The notes: generated by a model from the sequence alone, not told the origin. A stretch of DNA of 64,000 nt from Acidobacteriota bacterium (GCA_018268955.1 JAFDVO010000017.1:198234-262233); one strand, 5' to 3'; shown: positions 36,260 to 45,320, counted from the first letter of the stretch. Program-made: numbers and translations.

Positions 36260-36273
36260 CGACACATTTGTCG
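36260..36273. promoter_or_regulatory. Dyad CGACA-N4-TGTCG upstream of glnD
   Basis: A perfect 5+5 inverted repeat with centre CATT, the same half-sites and spacing as the site upstream of amtB. Lies about 120 bp before glnD. No correctly spaced -24/-12 element was found downstream of it. Confidence 0.45.
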
Positions 36274-36394
36274 TAGGCCGTGCTGGCGCCACGGCGCTGG
36301 CCCTTGCGCGTTTTTCTAGGGAAATCCCTCATGCCGCACCCGCACAGGTCTTGCGCGAGCGGTGTCGGATTTGCTGAAGTGGAAGCAGCACCAC

Positions 36395-38935
36395 ATGTCC
36401 CATGACCTCCCGCTCGCACGCGACGGCGCGCATCACGATGCGCGCCTGGCTCGCGCCGCCCGTCTCGAGGCGGCGCGCGGCGAACTGCGGGAGGCGTCCG
36501 CCCGCGGCGAGGGCGGCCGGCATGCGATGCGGCAGTACTCGCATCGCATGGACGCGCTCATCCAGCAGCTGTATGCCGACGCGGGGCCGCTGACCCAGTC
36601 GGTCGCCGTGTTCGCCCTGGGAGGCTACGGCCGGCGGGAACTGTGCCTGCACTCGGACGTCGACGTGCTGATCCTGTTTGCCGGGACGATCGGCCGCGAC
36701 GACGAACGGTTCCTGCACGCCTTCCTCAACCCGCTCTGGGACCTGGGCCTCACCATCGGCCATCACGTGCGGGAGGTGGCCGAAGGCGGTGGCCTCGAGT
36801 CGGACAACTCCGAGTTTCTCCTTGCGCTGACCGACGCGCGTCCCGTCGTTGGCGACGCGACGCTGCTCGACGAGTTCCTCGACGCGGCGAACCTGCCGCG
36901 CACGCACGCGCGGACGCTCGATGCCCTCAAGGGGCTCATCGCCGAGCGGCACGCCAAGTTCAACGACACGCTCTACCAGCTCGAGCCGGACGTGAAGGAC
37001 TCGCCCGGCGGGCTGCGCGACCTGTTCGGGGCGCACACCATTGCCAAGCTGACGGACCCGGCGCTGCTCGCGAATGGCGGCGCAGGTCCCAGGGCGATGG
37101 ACGATGCGGAGGAGTTCCTGCTGCGAGTGCGCTCGGTGCTGCACCTCGACACCGGACGGCACCACAACGTGCTCAGCCACGAACTGCAGGAGCGGGTGGC
37201 CGAGCGTCTCGGCTACACCGGCGCGACACCGAGCCAGCGCGTGGAGCGGCTCATGGGCGACTACTTCCGGCACGCGCGCGTGATCGACAGGTCGCTGCGA
37301 TTCGCGCTGAAAGCCGCGCCCGCGCCAATTGGTGAAAACCTCGTGCGCGGCGCGGACGGGATCCGCTTCGTTGACGCCCGAGAAGCCTCGGAACGGCCCG
37401 AGACATGGCTGGGCGCCTTTCAGGCCGCACTGGATGCTGCGTGCCCCGTGTCGGATGACGCGCTCGGCACCATCGGGCAGAACGCCGGGCGCTTCGCCGC
37501 GGAGGCCTTCTTCCCGTCAGCCGGGCACCGCGATGCGCTGCTGCGATTCCTCAGGCTGCGCCCCGGCCTGTATGCGCGGCTCTCCGAGATGCACGAGTGC
37601 GGGCTGCTCGGCCAGATGTTCCCGGAGTTCAAGGCGATCAACTGCCGCGTCGTGCGGGACTTCTACCACAAGTACACCGTCGACGAGCACACGCTGCTGA
37701 CGATCCGGAACCTGGAACGGCTGCTGGATCATCCGCCGCGCGATCGCGAGCGGTTCGCGAGGCTCCTCAGTGAGCTGAAGGCGTCCGAGCTGCTGGTGCT
37801 CTCCCTCATCTATCACGATGTCGGGAAGTGGACCGACGAGGACCACACGCTCGAAAGCGCCCGCATGGCGCACCAGATGTTCGATCGGCTCGCCCTGTCC
37901 GACGAGCAGCGCGCCGAAGTGGACTTCCTGGTCCGCGAGCACATTCGCATGTCCCTGGTCGCGTTCCGTCGCGATACGGAGGACCCGGAAATCGTCCGCC
38001 AGTTCGCCCAGTTCATCGGCGTCGAGGAGCGGCTGAAGATGCTGTGCCTCATGACCCTGGCCGACGTCGAGGCGGTGAGCCGCGAAACGCTGACGCCCTG
38101 GAAGGAGGAGCTGCTCTGGCGCCTCTACGTCGATACCTACAACCACCTCACGCTGACCTACGGCGACGAGGTAATCGACCGCGAGCAGTCGCAGCACTCG
38201 GCGCTGCTGGCGCAGTTGCCGCCAGACCTCTCGGCGGACGAGGTGTCGGCGTTCCTCGAGGGGCTGCCGCGCCGTTACATGCAGCTGTTCTCGCATGAGG
38301 CGGTCTACAAGCACGTGCGCCTGGCGCGTGACCTCGCGCCGGACGCCGTCCAGGCCTGGCTCGACAAGGTCGACTCGGGCTGGGAACTGACAGTGCTGAC
38401 GCACGACCGGCCCTTCCTCTTCTCGAACATCTCGGGTGTCCTCTCCTCATACGGCATGGACATCCTCCGCGGCTTCGCCTTCACCAAGCCGAACGGCCTC
38501 ATCGTCGACCTGTTTCACTTCACGGATGACGAACGCTTCCTCGAGCTGAACGCGGAGGGCGAGGCGGAGCTGCTCAAGACCCTTGGCGAGGTGGTGCTCG
38601 GGCAGAAGGAGATCGCGGCCACATTGCGCGGTCGCGAGCAGGGCGCGTTCCGGCGCAAGCTCCCGGGCTTCGCCCCGGTCGTGCACTGCGACAACGATTC
38701 GTCCCGGCGCTACACGATCGTGGAGATCGTGGCCGAGGACGCGCTCGGCCTGCTCTATCGGGTCAGCCGGGCGATGTCGGATTCCGGATGTGACGTCGAC
38801 CTGGTGCTCATTGCCACCGAGGGGCGGCGCGCCATCGACGTGTTCCATCTCACTCGGGACGGCCGGAAGCTGACGCTCGAGGAGCAGGCTGACGTGACGA
38901 CTAACCTTCAACGCGTTCTGGAGGGACGCTCATGA
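36395..38935 (+). CDS. glnD: Bifunctional [protein-P-II] uridylyltransferase/uridylyl-removing enzyme
   Basis: 846 residues from ATG 36395; an in-frame GTG at 36362 could add 11. Neither start has a strong Shine-Dalgarno. Order of domains: nucleotidyltransferase with GGYGRRELCLHSDVDVLIL at about 76-94 (the S-D-x-D metal site is intact), helical linker, HD domain with DEHTLLTIRNLERLL and LIYHDVGKWTDEDH (near 471), then two ACT domains (FLFSNISGVLSSYGMDIL; VEIVAEDALGLLYRVSRAM). GlnD adds UMP to P-II when glutamine is low and removes it when glutamine is high. It overlaps the P-II gene by 4 bp (ATGA). Length is close to the E. coli protein. Confidence 0.96.
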   Translation: MSHDLPLARDGAHHDARLARAARLEAARGELREASARGEGGRHAMRQYSHRMDALIQQLYADAGPLTQSVAVFALGGYGRRELCLHSDVDVLILFAGTIGRDDERFLHAFLNPLWDLGLTIGHHVREVAEGGGLESDNSEFLLALTDARPVVGDATLLDEFLDAANLPRTHARTLDALKGLIAERHAKFNDTLYQLEPDVKDSPGGLRDLFGAHTIAKLTDPALLANGGAGPRAMDDAEEFLLRVRSVLHLDTGRHHNVLSHELQERVAERLGYTGATPSQRVERLMGDYFRHARVIDRSLRFALKAAPAPIGENLVRGADGIRFVDAREASERPETWLGAFQAALDAACPVSDDALGTIGQNAGRFAAEAFFPSAGHRDALLRFLRLRPGLYARLSEMHECGLLGQMFPEFKAINCRVVRDFYHKYTVDEHTLLTIRNLERLLDHPPRDRERFARLLSELKASELLVLSLIYHDVGKWTDEDHTLESARMAHQMFDRLALSDEQRAEVDFLVREHIRMSLVAFRRDTEDPEIVRQFAQFIGVEERLKMLCLMTLADVEAVSRETLTPWKEELLWRLYVDTYNHLTLTYGDEVIDREQSQHSALLAQLPPDLSADEVSAFLEGLPRRYMQLFSHEAVYKHVRLARDLAPDAVQAWLDKVDSGWELTVLTHDRPFLFSNISGVLSSYGMDILRGFAFTKPNGLIVDLFHFTDDERFLELNAEGEAELLKTLGEVVLGQKEIAATLRGREQGAFRRKLPGFAPVVHCDNDSSRRYTIVEIVAEDALGLLYRVSRAMSDSGCDVDLVLIATEGRRAIDVFHLTRDGRKLTLEEQADVTTNLQRVLEGRS

Positions 38936-39261
38936 AACTGATCAAGGCGATTGTTCGACCCAACAAGGTAGATGAAGTGAAGGCTGCGCTGGAGAAGATC
39001 CAGATCTCCGGCATGACGGTGACCGAGGTGCGCGGCCACGGGAAGCAGAAGGGGCACACCGCGATCTACCGCGGCCAGGAGTACAACGTGAGCCTCCTCC
39101 CCAAGATGGAAATCGAGGTCGTGGTGCCAGACTCGATGGCGGACGATGCGATCAAGGCGATCATTGCCTCGGCGCGGACGGGGGAGATCGGCGACGGCCG
39201 TGTCTTCGTCATCCCCGTGCTGGAGAGCTACAAGATCCGGACGGGCGAGCGGGAGAGCTAG
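38932..39261 (+). CDS. glnB: Nitrogen regulatory protein P-II
   Basis: 109 residues, ATG overlapping the glnD stop. Starts MKLIKAIVRPNKVDEVK; T-loop HTAIYRGQEY with the uridylylation Tyr at position 51; B-loop TGEIGDGRVFVIPV; end SYKIRTGE. A GlnB/GlnK trimer senses 2-oxoglutarate and ATP/ADP and controls targets such as AmtB and glutamine synthetase. Coupling to glnD, which modifies Tyr51, supports the assignment. Whether it acts as GlnB or GlnK cannot be told; proximity to amtB favours a GlnK-like role. Confidence 0.96.
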   Translation: MKLIKAIVRPNKVDEVKAALEKIQISGMTVTEVRGHGKQKGHTAIYRGQEYNVSLLPKMEIEVVVPDSMADDAIKAIIASARTGEIGDGRVFVIPVLESYKIRTGERES

Positions 39262-39270
39262 GGCCGGATC

Positions 39271-39375
39271 TCGGAACGCGAGATCAGCGTTCGGAGGTCA
39301 GCACTCGGGAGTCGGAAGTTCGGAGGAGCGTGCGTGGTCTCCGACTTCTGGCTTCGGCAACCGACGCGGTGTGGT
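39271..39375. repeat. Degenerate heptamer array with inverted halves (TCGGRAG-like)
   Basis: Tandem units TCGGGAG, TCGGAAG, TTCGGAG lie in one sense and CTCCGAC, TTCTGGC, TTCGGCA-like units in the other. Located between the convergent P-II and FtsB-like genes; it may fold as a terminator-like structure. Less regular than the other arrays. Confidence 0.6.
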
Positions 39376-39393
39376 GATGGCGGGACGAACGCG

Positions 39394-39750
39394 TCACTGC
39401 GCCGCAGGCGGCCTGATGTCCTTGATGATGAACACCTTCTCGCCGGGGCGCATCAGCCCCAGTTCGCCGCGGCCGAGTTCCTCGATCGCGGCCGGGTCGT
39501 TCGTCAGCCGATCGATTTCCTCTCGAAGGCGCGCATTCGTGGCCTTCTGCTGCGCCAGTGCGGCGGTCGCCGCCTCGAACTCATCACGCGCGCGCAGCAT
39601 CGCCAGCAGCCCACGCTCTCCCACGACCGCGTCGACGATCGTGGCGCCCGCGAAGAACACCACGGCCCAGCGGGCAATCCGCTTCCCGCGCGAGGACCGT
39701 CTGGCGGGTGGCCGCCGGGCGGAGGTCTGGCTGTCAGGACTGGCAGGCAC
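39394..39750 (-). CDS. FtsB/DivIC-like septum formation protein
   Basis: About 118 residues from a GTG at 39750; the frame continues upstream to a TTG at 39822, so the start is uncertain. A basic N-terminus (RRPPARRSSRGKR) is followed by one membrane helix (WAVVFFAGATIVDAV). A coiled coil comes next (FEAATAALAQQKATNARLREEIDRLT), with the hallmark C-terminus IEELGRGELGLMRPGEKVFI. FtsB-type proteins join FtsL and FtsQ in the divisome. No division genes are adjacent. Confidence 0.82.
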   Translation of the reverse strand: MPASPDSQTSARRPPARRSSRGKRIARWAVVFFAGATIVDAVVGERGLLAMLRARDEFEAATAALAQQKATNARLREEIDRLTNDPAAIEELGRGELGLMRPGEKVFIIKDIRPPAAQ

Positions 39751-39821
39751 GCGGTAGAAACAGTACAACAACTTGCAGCCATGTACAACGCGGAAACCGC
39801 CGTATCGACGAGCTCCTGTCA

Positions 39822-40157
39822 ATGACCGAGGTCGTCCTCATCCTCACGACCGTCCCGGACGCCGGCGTCGGCGAGCACGTGGCTCGCGTGCTGGTCGACC
39901 GCCGGCTCGCGGCGTGCGTCAACGTGCTGCCGCCGATGGTCTCCATCTACCGGTGGAAGGGCGACGTCCAGCGTGACGCGGAGTGCCAGCTGGTGATCAA
40001 GACCCGGCGGTCGCGCGTCCCGGCGGTCCGCGCCGCCCTGCGCGAGCATCATCCCTACGAACTGCCCGAGTGCGTCGTGATTCCAGTCGACGACGGCGGC
40101 CCGGAGTACCTGGCGTGGGTGGAAGCGGAGACAGCGGAGGACGGGCACGCGCCGTGA
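39822..40157 (+). CDS. cutA: CutA-type divalent cation tolerance protein
   Basis: 111 residues from ATG 39822. The trimeric CutA1 fold is recognised from VLILTTVPDAGVGEHVARVL, RLAACVNVLP, SIYRWKGDVQRDAECQLVIKT and the end HPYELPECVVIPVDDGGPEY. Its physiological role is not settled; linked to copper tolerance and signalling. Divergent from the FtsB-like gene. Confidence 0.94.
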   Translation: MTEVVLILTTVPDAGVGEHVARVLVDRRLAACVNVLPPMVSIYRWKGDVQRDAECQLVIKTRRSRVPAVRAALREHHPYELPECVVIPVDDGGPEYLAWVEAETAEDGHAP

Positions 40158-40210
40158 CACGGGCAACGTTCGACTCCAGACGTTAGAGCCAGGTTCAACG
40201 CTCCACCACG

Positions 40211-40302
40211 GAGATCACTGAGAACACGGAGCCACACTGTTCTCAGAAGGGCTCTGGGTGGCAAGCCCGCCACTCCCAACCTCCAACCTCCAACCTCCAA
40301 CC
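40211..40302. repeat. Two short tandem arrays in the cutA-dedA gap
   Basis: The first part (about 40211-40240) has 8-9 base units CACGGAGAT, CACTGAGAA, CACGGAGC. The second (40278-40302) has the heptamer AACCTCC three times in phase plus a partial fourth. The second unit recurs inverted at 63962-63975. Confidence 0.8.
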
Positions 40303-40330
40303 GTTGACGGTATGCGAAGATAGTCGGTTC

Positions 40331-40996
40331 ATGCCCAACCTGGTCGACTTCATCCTCCATAGTGACAAGCACCTCGATGCGTTCGTCAGCGCCTATGGTG
40401 TCTGGGTCTACGGGCTGCTGTTCCTGATTGTCTTCGCCGAGACCGGGTTTGTCGTGACCCCCTTCCTGCCGGGCGACTCGCTGCTGTTTGCCGCCGGCGC
40501 GTTGGCGGCGCGGGGCTCGATGAGCGCCTCGGTCTGTTTTGGGTTGCTGGCGTTTGCAGCCTTCGCCGGTAATGCAGTGAACTACGCCGTCGGCCGGTTC
40601 GTCGGGCCGAAGGTCTTCGCGGCGAGCGATCACCGGACCTTCTGGCACAACCTGCTCAATCGCGAGTATCTCGCGCGCGGGCATGCGTTCTTCGAGCAGT
40701 ACGGCGGCAAGGCCGTGGTGCTCGGGCGGTTTGTGCCGATTGTCCGCACGTTCGTGCCGTTCGTCGCCGGCGCGGCGCAGATGACCCCTTCGTCGTTCGG
40801 GTTCTACAACCTGATTGGCGCGCTCGGCTGGGTGGGCATCTGCCTGGGAGCTGGGCTCGTCTTCGGGAACGTGCCGGTCGTGAAGAACAACTTCTCGCTC
40901 GTCACGATCGGGATCGTTGTCGTGTCGCTGCTCCCGGCGGTCGTCGAGTTCCTGCGGCACAGGGGCCGCGCCCAGGCAGAGGACGCAGGGCGGTAG
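40331..40996 (+). CDS. DedA-family membrane protein
   Basis: 221 residues from ATG 40331. VTT/DedA domain with FAETGFVVTPFLPGDSLLF, GNAVNYAVGRFVG, FEQYGGKAVVLGRFVPIVRT and several membrane helices. The reentrant-loop motif F-x3-x4-PGD and the Arg in GRFVPIVR are intact. DedA proteins translocate undecaprenyl phosphate or phospholipid or support proton-dependent homeostasis. Convergent with the next gene with a gap of only 10 bp. Confidence 0.93.
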   Translation: MPNLVDFILHSDKHLDAFVSAYGVWVYGLLFLIVFAETGFVVTPFLPGDSLLFAAGALAARGSMSASVCFGLLAFAAFAGNAVNYAVGRFVGPKVFAASDHRTFWHNLLNREYLARGHAFFEQYGGKAVVLGRFVPIVRTFVPFVAGAAQMTPSSFGFYNLIGALGWVGICLGAGLVFGNVPVVKNNFSLVTIGIVVVSLLPAVVEFLRHRGRAQAEDAGR

Positions 40997-41006
40997 ACGG
41001 CAGAAG

Positions 41007-42173
41007 TTAGACGTTCTGAACGCGGTCGAGCGCGTGCGCCAGGTCGTCCTTCAGGTCCTCGAGGTCTTCGAGCCCTGCCGAAATCCGAACGAGGCCGTCG
41101 GTAATTCCCAGAGCCTGTCGATGGTCCACCGGCACGGACGCGTGCGTCATCGTGGCCGGGTGTGAGATCAAGGATTCGACCCCACCGAGGCTCTCGGCGA
41201 GCGCGAGCAGGCGCACGCTCTTCAGCAACGTGGCGGCTGCCTCACGGCTTCCGAGATCGAACGACAGCATCCCGCCGAACCCGTTCATCTGCCGTGCGGC
41301 CAGCGCATGCTGCGGGTGCGAGCTGAGCCCGGGGTAGTAGACCTTCCGGACCTTCGAGTGGCCCTCCAGGAACTGGGCGAGGGCCAGGCCGGTCTCGCAG
41401 TGCTGCTTCATCCGCAGCGGCAGGGTCTTCGTGCCGCGGAGCACGAGCCACGAGTCGAACGGGCTGAGGATCGCGCCGGCGGCATTCTGCACGAACCGCA
41501 GCCACTCGATGTCCTCGTCGCTGACCGCGATCACCGCGCCGCCAACGCTGTCGCTGTGCCCATTGAGGTACTTGGTCGTGCTGTGTACGACGAGGTCGGC
41601 GCCTGCTTCGATGGGCCGCTGGATGACGGGGCTCGCGAACGTGTTGTCCACGACCATCCGCACGCCGCAGCGATGCGCGAGTTGCGCGGCGGCCCGCAGG
41701 TCCGTGAGCCGCATCACCGGGTTGCTGGGCGTCTCGACGAACAGCAGCCTGGTTGCCGGCGTGAAGGCCCGTTCGGTTGCCTCGAGGTCGCCCGTGTCGA
41801 CGTAGGTGAAGGAGAGCTGATAGCGCCGGAGCACCTTGTCGAACAGGCGGAAGGTGCCGCCGTAGACGTTGTCCGACACCACCACGTGGTCGCCGCTCTT
41901 CAGGAGCGACGCGATCGCGGAGATGGCCGCCATGCCGGACGCGAACGCGAACCCGGCGCGGCCACCCTCGATCGCCGCGAGGTTCCCCTCGAGCGCCGCA
42001 CGCGTCGGGTTCTGCGTGCGCGCGTACTCGTAGCCCTTGTGGCGCCCGAGCTCCTCCTGCACGTAGGTGGAGGTCTGGTAGATGGGCGTGATGATGGCGC
42101 CGGTCGAGGGGTCGGGCTCCTGGCCCGCGTGCAGGCAGACGGTGGAGAAGCGGGCAGTGTCCGGGAGTTTCAC
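41007..42173 (-). CDS. Cys/Met metabolism PLP-dependent enzyme (cystathionine gamma-synthase/lyase family)
   Basis: 388 residues, GTG start supported by AAGGTGAGG just upstream. Family signature throughout: ITPIYQTSTYVQ, YEYARTQNPTR, FASGMAAISA, DNTFASPVIQRP and the PLP lysine in HSTTKYLNGHSDSVGG, with SLGGVESLISHPATMTHAS near the end. Uses PLP in transsulfuration: cystathionine gamma-synthase, beta-lyase or gamma-lyase. These cannot be separated here. Divergent from the phosphatase gene with a 44-bp gap. Confidence 0.92.
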   Translation of the reverse strand: MKLPDTARFSTVCLHAGQEPDPSTGAIITPIYQTSTYVQEELGRHKGYEYARTQNPTRAALEGNLAAIEGGRAGFAFASGMAAISAIASLLKSGDHVVVSDNVYGGTFRLFDKVLRRYQLSFTYVDTGDLEATERAFTPATRLLFVETPSNPVMRLTDLRAAAQLAHRCGVRMVVDNTFASPVIQRPIEAGADLVVHSTTKYLNGHSDSVGGAVIAVSDEDIEWLRFVQNAAGAILSPFDSWLVLRGTKTLPLRMKQHCETGLALAQFLEGHSKVRKVYYPGLSSHPQHALAARQMNGFGGMLSFDLGSREAAATLLKSVRLLALAESLGGVESLISHPATMTHASVPVDHRQALGITDGLVRISAGLEDLEDLKDDLAHALDRVQNV

Positions 42174-42217
42174 GACCTCACCTTACATGGTTAAATAGCG
42201 CCACGTCCACGTCTCCC

Positions 42218-44356
42218 ATGAAGCACGCGCTGCTCCGCACGCTTCCCGGGCGCGCGATCGTCGTCGGCGCCGCGGTGAAGCTGATCCTGTTCCTGGTCTC
42301 GCTCGCCGCCGAGCTGCCGGAGCCGATCCGCCTCCTCGACACGATCGCCTCGATTGCGCTCGTCGTCGGCGGCGCGTACTTCACCGCGAAGGGGCTCGCG
42401 CTCGCACAGCGGCGGCTGCTCTGGCGCGTGCGGCGGAAGCTCATCATTTCGTACATCTTCATCGGGTTCGTACCGGCGATCCTGATCGTCGCGTTCTTCC
42501 TCCTCGGCGGCCTGCTCCTGTTCTCGAACTTCAGCTCGTACCTGCTGCAGACGCGGTTCCAGGCGCTTGCCGCCCAGGCGCACGCCATCGCCTCGACGAC
42601 CGCGATCGAGATCCAGCGCGCGGGTGGGCGGGGCCTGGTCGCCATCGCGAATCGCCGCGAGGCTGCGGTGGCCGGCACCTTTCCGGGCGCGTCCATCGCC
42701 GTCGTGCCCTTCGATCGTCCCTGCGAGAACGCTGCCCAGTCGATGACGCCAGCGGCCGAGCCGCGGCTGCCGGTGTTCGCGGGGCCCTGGACGCATGTCG
42801 AGCCGCCCCGCCAGCTGCCGACGTGGGTGACCTGCAGCGGTTTCCAGGGCCTGCTCGCGTACGCCGACCTCGACGAGCCCGCGACGGCGGGCGCGTTGCG
42901 GATCAACGGGCAGGCCGCCCGCGACGTGGACCTTGTGGCCAGGGCGATCGTGCTGCCCGACAGCCCGACCCCGACCTACGCGGTCATCGTCGATCTGCTG
43001 GTGAACGATCCCGTGCGCGACGAGGTCCGGTCCGAGACAGGCGTGGAACTGACGACCGTCCAGGCGACCAGTGCGCAGGCGCCGGTCCTGCGCGCCCGGC
43101 AGCACATCGAGCACGCCGACACGACGGTCTCCATCGCCAGGCTGCCCGCGATCTCCGCCACCTTCCCCGAAGTGGTGGACTGGGCCACCGGCGAGACGCG
43201 GCGCAACACGATCATGGCGTCGATGGAGCTGAGCATCGGCCGGATGTACGCCCGCATCAACGCCTCGCAGGGCATGCTCGGCCGCGGCCTGCTGATGGCG
43301 CTCGTCGCCATCGGCGTGCTGTTCTTCATCATCGAGGTCATCGCCCTCCTCGTCGGCTTCGCGCTCGCACGGTCGATCACCGGCTCGGTGCACGAGCTGT
43401 TCGCCGGCACGGAGCGCGTCCGCGCAGGAGATTTCAGCCACAAGATCGCGATCAGCGCGAACGATCAGCTCGGGGAGCTGGCGCATTCCTTCAACTCGAT
43501 GACCTCGAGCATCGAGGAACTGCTCCGCGTCGAACGCGAGAAGAAGCGGCTCGAGGAGGAGTTGCGGATCGCACACGAAATCCAGATGTCGCTGCTGCCG
43601 CAGGGCCCGTTCGAGTTTCCCGGTATCTCGGTGACGAGCGTCTGCGTCCCCGCACGAGAGGTGGGCGGCGATTACTTCGACATCCTGCCGCTGGGCGATC
43701 AGCGGGTCGGCGTGCTGATCGCGGACGTCTCGGGCAAGGGCACCTCCGCCGCGCTCTACATGGCGGAGATGAAGGGGCTGATGCTGTCGCTCAGCCGCAA
43801 CCACGCCTCTCCCCGCGAGCTGCTCTGCACGGCCAATCGCATCATCGCGGAGCACCTGAACTCGCGGAGCTTCATCACGATGATCTACGCGGTCGTCGAC
43901 CTGCGGGCGCGCACGCTGACGTATGCCCGCGCGGGGCACACACCGCTGCTGCGCTGCCCCGGCCCGAAGTCCTCGGACCGCGGCCTGCGCCTGCTCGCGC
44001 CGGACGGCATGGTGCTCGGCCTGAGCATCGACGACGGGACGATGTTCGAGCGCCTGCTGCAGGAGGAGACGCTCCCGATCGATGACGGCGACATCTTCGT
44101 GCTGTATACCGACGGCATCAGCGAAGCCATGAACGCCGCCGACGACTGCTTCGGCGAAGAGCGCCTCGGCCGCATCGTCGAGGAACACGCGCACCTGCCA
44201 TCGGACGAGCTGCGAGAGCGGATCCTGCGCGAGATTGCGGCGTTCGTGGGCGACGCGCCCCAGCACGATGACATGACGATGATCCTGCTGCGGATCGAGG
44301 ACCTCGGGCGCGCCGCGGCAGGGCAGCCGGCGCATACCGAGCTGGTCCACACGTGA
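42218..44356 (+). CDS. Membrane-bound RsbU-type PP2C serine/threonine phosphatase with HAMP domain
   Basis: 712 residues. Two N-terminal membrane segments, a long predicted extracytoplasmic region, another membrane helix (FFIIEVIALLVGFALA), HAMP domain (about 383-440, ending LAHSFNSMTSSIEEL), short coiled coil (REKKRLEEELRIAHEIQ). A PP2C-like SpoIIE domain follows at about 457-695 with REVGGDYFDI, VLIADVSGKGTSAALYM and DIFVLYTDGISEAM; metal-binding Asp residues are present. Such phosphatases drive partner-switching of anti-anti-sigma factors or two-component-like signalling. No anti-sigma partner is adjacent. Overlaps the next gene by 4 bp (GTGA). Confidence 0.93.
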   Translation: MKHALLRTLPGRAIVVGAAVKLILFLVSLAAELPEPIRLLDTIASIALVVGGAYFTAKGLALAQRRLLWRVRRKLIISYIFIGFVPAILIVAFFLLGGLLLFSNFSSYLLQTRFQALAAQAHAIASTTAIEIQRAGGRGLVAIANRREAAVAGTFPGASIAVVPFDRPCENAAQSMTPAAEPRLPVFAGPWTHVEPPRQLPTWVTCSGFQGLLAYADLDEPATAGALRINGQAARDVDLVARAIVLPDSPTPTYAVIVDLLVNDPVRDEVRSETGVELTTVQATSAQAPVLRARQHIEHADTTVSIARLPAISATFPEVVDWATGETRRNTIMASMELSIGRMYARINASQGMLGRGLLMALVAIGVLFFIIEVIALLVGFALARSITGSVHELFAGTERVRAGDFSHKIAISANDQLGELAHSFNSMTSSIEELLRVEREKKRLEEELRIAHEIQMSLLPQGPFEFPGISVTSVCVPAREVGGDYFDILPLGDQRVGVLIADVSGKGTSAALYMAEMKGLMLSLSRNHASPRELLCTANRIIAEHLNSRSFITMIYAVVDLRARTLTYARAGHTPLLRCPGPKSSDRGLRLLAPDGMVLGLSIDDGTMFERLLQEETLPIDDGDIFVLYTDGISEAMNAADDCFGEERLGRIVEEHAHLPSDELRERILREIAAFVGDAPQHDDMTMILLRIEDLGRAAAGQPAHTELVHT

Positions 44357-45303
44357 GCGACTTCGTCACCATCTTCAGCACGCGCTCGTCGGTCGAGGCC
44401 GAGGTCGTCCGGGGGCTGCTCGAGGCGAACGGCCTGATGCCGATCGTGTCCTCGGCGACCTCGCGCGCGCTCTTCCCATTCGCGGTCAGCGGGCTCGGTG
44501 AGATCCGGCTCGCCGTGCACCCGGACGAGGCTGATGAGGCACGCCGCGTGATCGAGTCGCACCGCACCGAGCTCCAGACCGGCACCGTGGTGCGGCTGCG
44601 CGACGAGTTCGAGCAGCTGCAACGCGCCATCGACTATCGCTTCCGCGATCGCGGGCTGCTCGAGCACGCGATGACGCACACATCGCGGGCCAACGAGGAC
44701 ATCAGCGGAGGCGTCGTCGACAACGAGTCGCTCGAGTTCCTCGGCGACGCGGTGCTCGGCTTCCTCGTCGCCGACATGCTGTTTCGCGAATTCCCCACCT
44801 CCACCGAAGGGCAGAAGTCGAAGCTGAAGGCGTCGCTGGTCTCGACCGCGACCCTCGCGCGGCAGGCGGAGCGGCTCGCACTCGGCGAGCACCTGCTCCT
44901 CGGTCGCGGCGAAGAGAAGACCGGCGGCCGCCGCAAGCAGGCCCTGCTGGCGGACGGCTACGAGGCCCTCATCGCGGCGATCTACCTCGATGGTGGCATC
45001 GAGCAGGCACGTGCGTTCGTCGCCCGTGAATTCACGCCGCTGGTCAGCGAAGCGCGGCAGGGTGGCCTGTCAGCGCAGCAGGACTACAAATCGGCGCTGC
45101 AGGAGTACCTGCAGGCGGAGGATCGCCCGCTGCCCGAGTATCGGCTCACCGGGTCGATGGGGCCGGATCACCGCAAGCAGTTCCAGGTCGCTGTGCTGAT
45201 TGCAGGCAAGCCGATGGCCGAGGCCACCGGTGCGAGCAAGAAGGAAGCGGAGCAGGATGCTGCGCGGCAGGCGCTGGAGCGGCTGCGCGGGGGCGGGGAG
45301 TAG
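44353..45303 (+). CDS. rnc: Ribonuclease III fused to an N-terminal DUF2007-like domain
   Basis: 316 residues, about 80-90 more than usual. Residues 1-75 look like DUF2007 (FVTIFSTRSSVEAEVVRGLLEANG, then IRLAVHPDEADEARRVI). From about residue 85 it is a complete RNase III: FRDRGLLEHAMTHTS, signature NESLEFLGDAVLGF near residue 125, KSKLKASLVS, ALLADGYEALIAAIYLDGG. A dsRNA-binding domain ends it (DYKSALQEYLQ...GASKKEAEQDAARQAL). It processes rRNA and structured RNAs. The GTG start overlaps the phosphatase stop (GTGA); no ribosome site was seen for an internal start, so the fusion looks real. Confidence 0.92.
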   Translation: MSDFVTIFSTRSSVEAEVVRGLLEANGLMPIVSSATSRALFPFAVSGLGEIRLAVHPDEADEARRVIESHRTELQTGTVVRLRDEFEQLQRAIDYRFRDRGLLEHAMTHTSRANEDISGGVVDNESLEFLGDAVLGFLVADMLFREFPTSTEGQKSKLKASLVSTATLARQAERLALGEHLLLGRGEEKTGGRRKQALLADGYEALIAAIYLDGGIEQARAFVAREFTPLVSEARQGGLSAQQDYKSALQEYLQAEDRPLPEYRLTGSMGPDHRKQFQVAVLIAGKPMAEATGASKKEAEQDAARQALERLRGGGE

Positions 45304-45320
45304 TGGCCTTTCCGGCGCGT

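Noticed and set aside
36293..36307. Sigma-54 promoter upstream of glnD
   Set aside because: GG (36293-36294) and GC (36306-36307) are 11 bases apart, not 10; the spacing is strict, so it was not called.
42191..44350. A 719-residue ORF antisense to the RsbU phosphatase
   Set aside because: Shadow frame; the plus strand encodes a clear HAMP-PP2C protein over the same bases.
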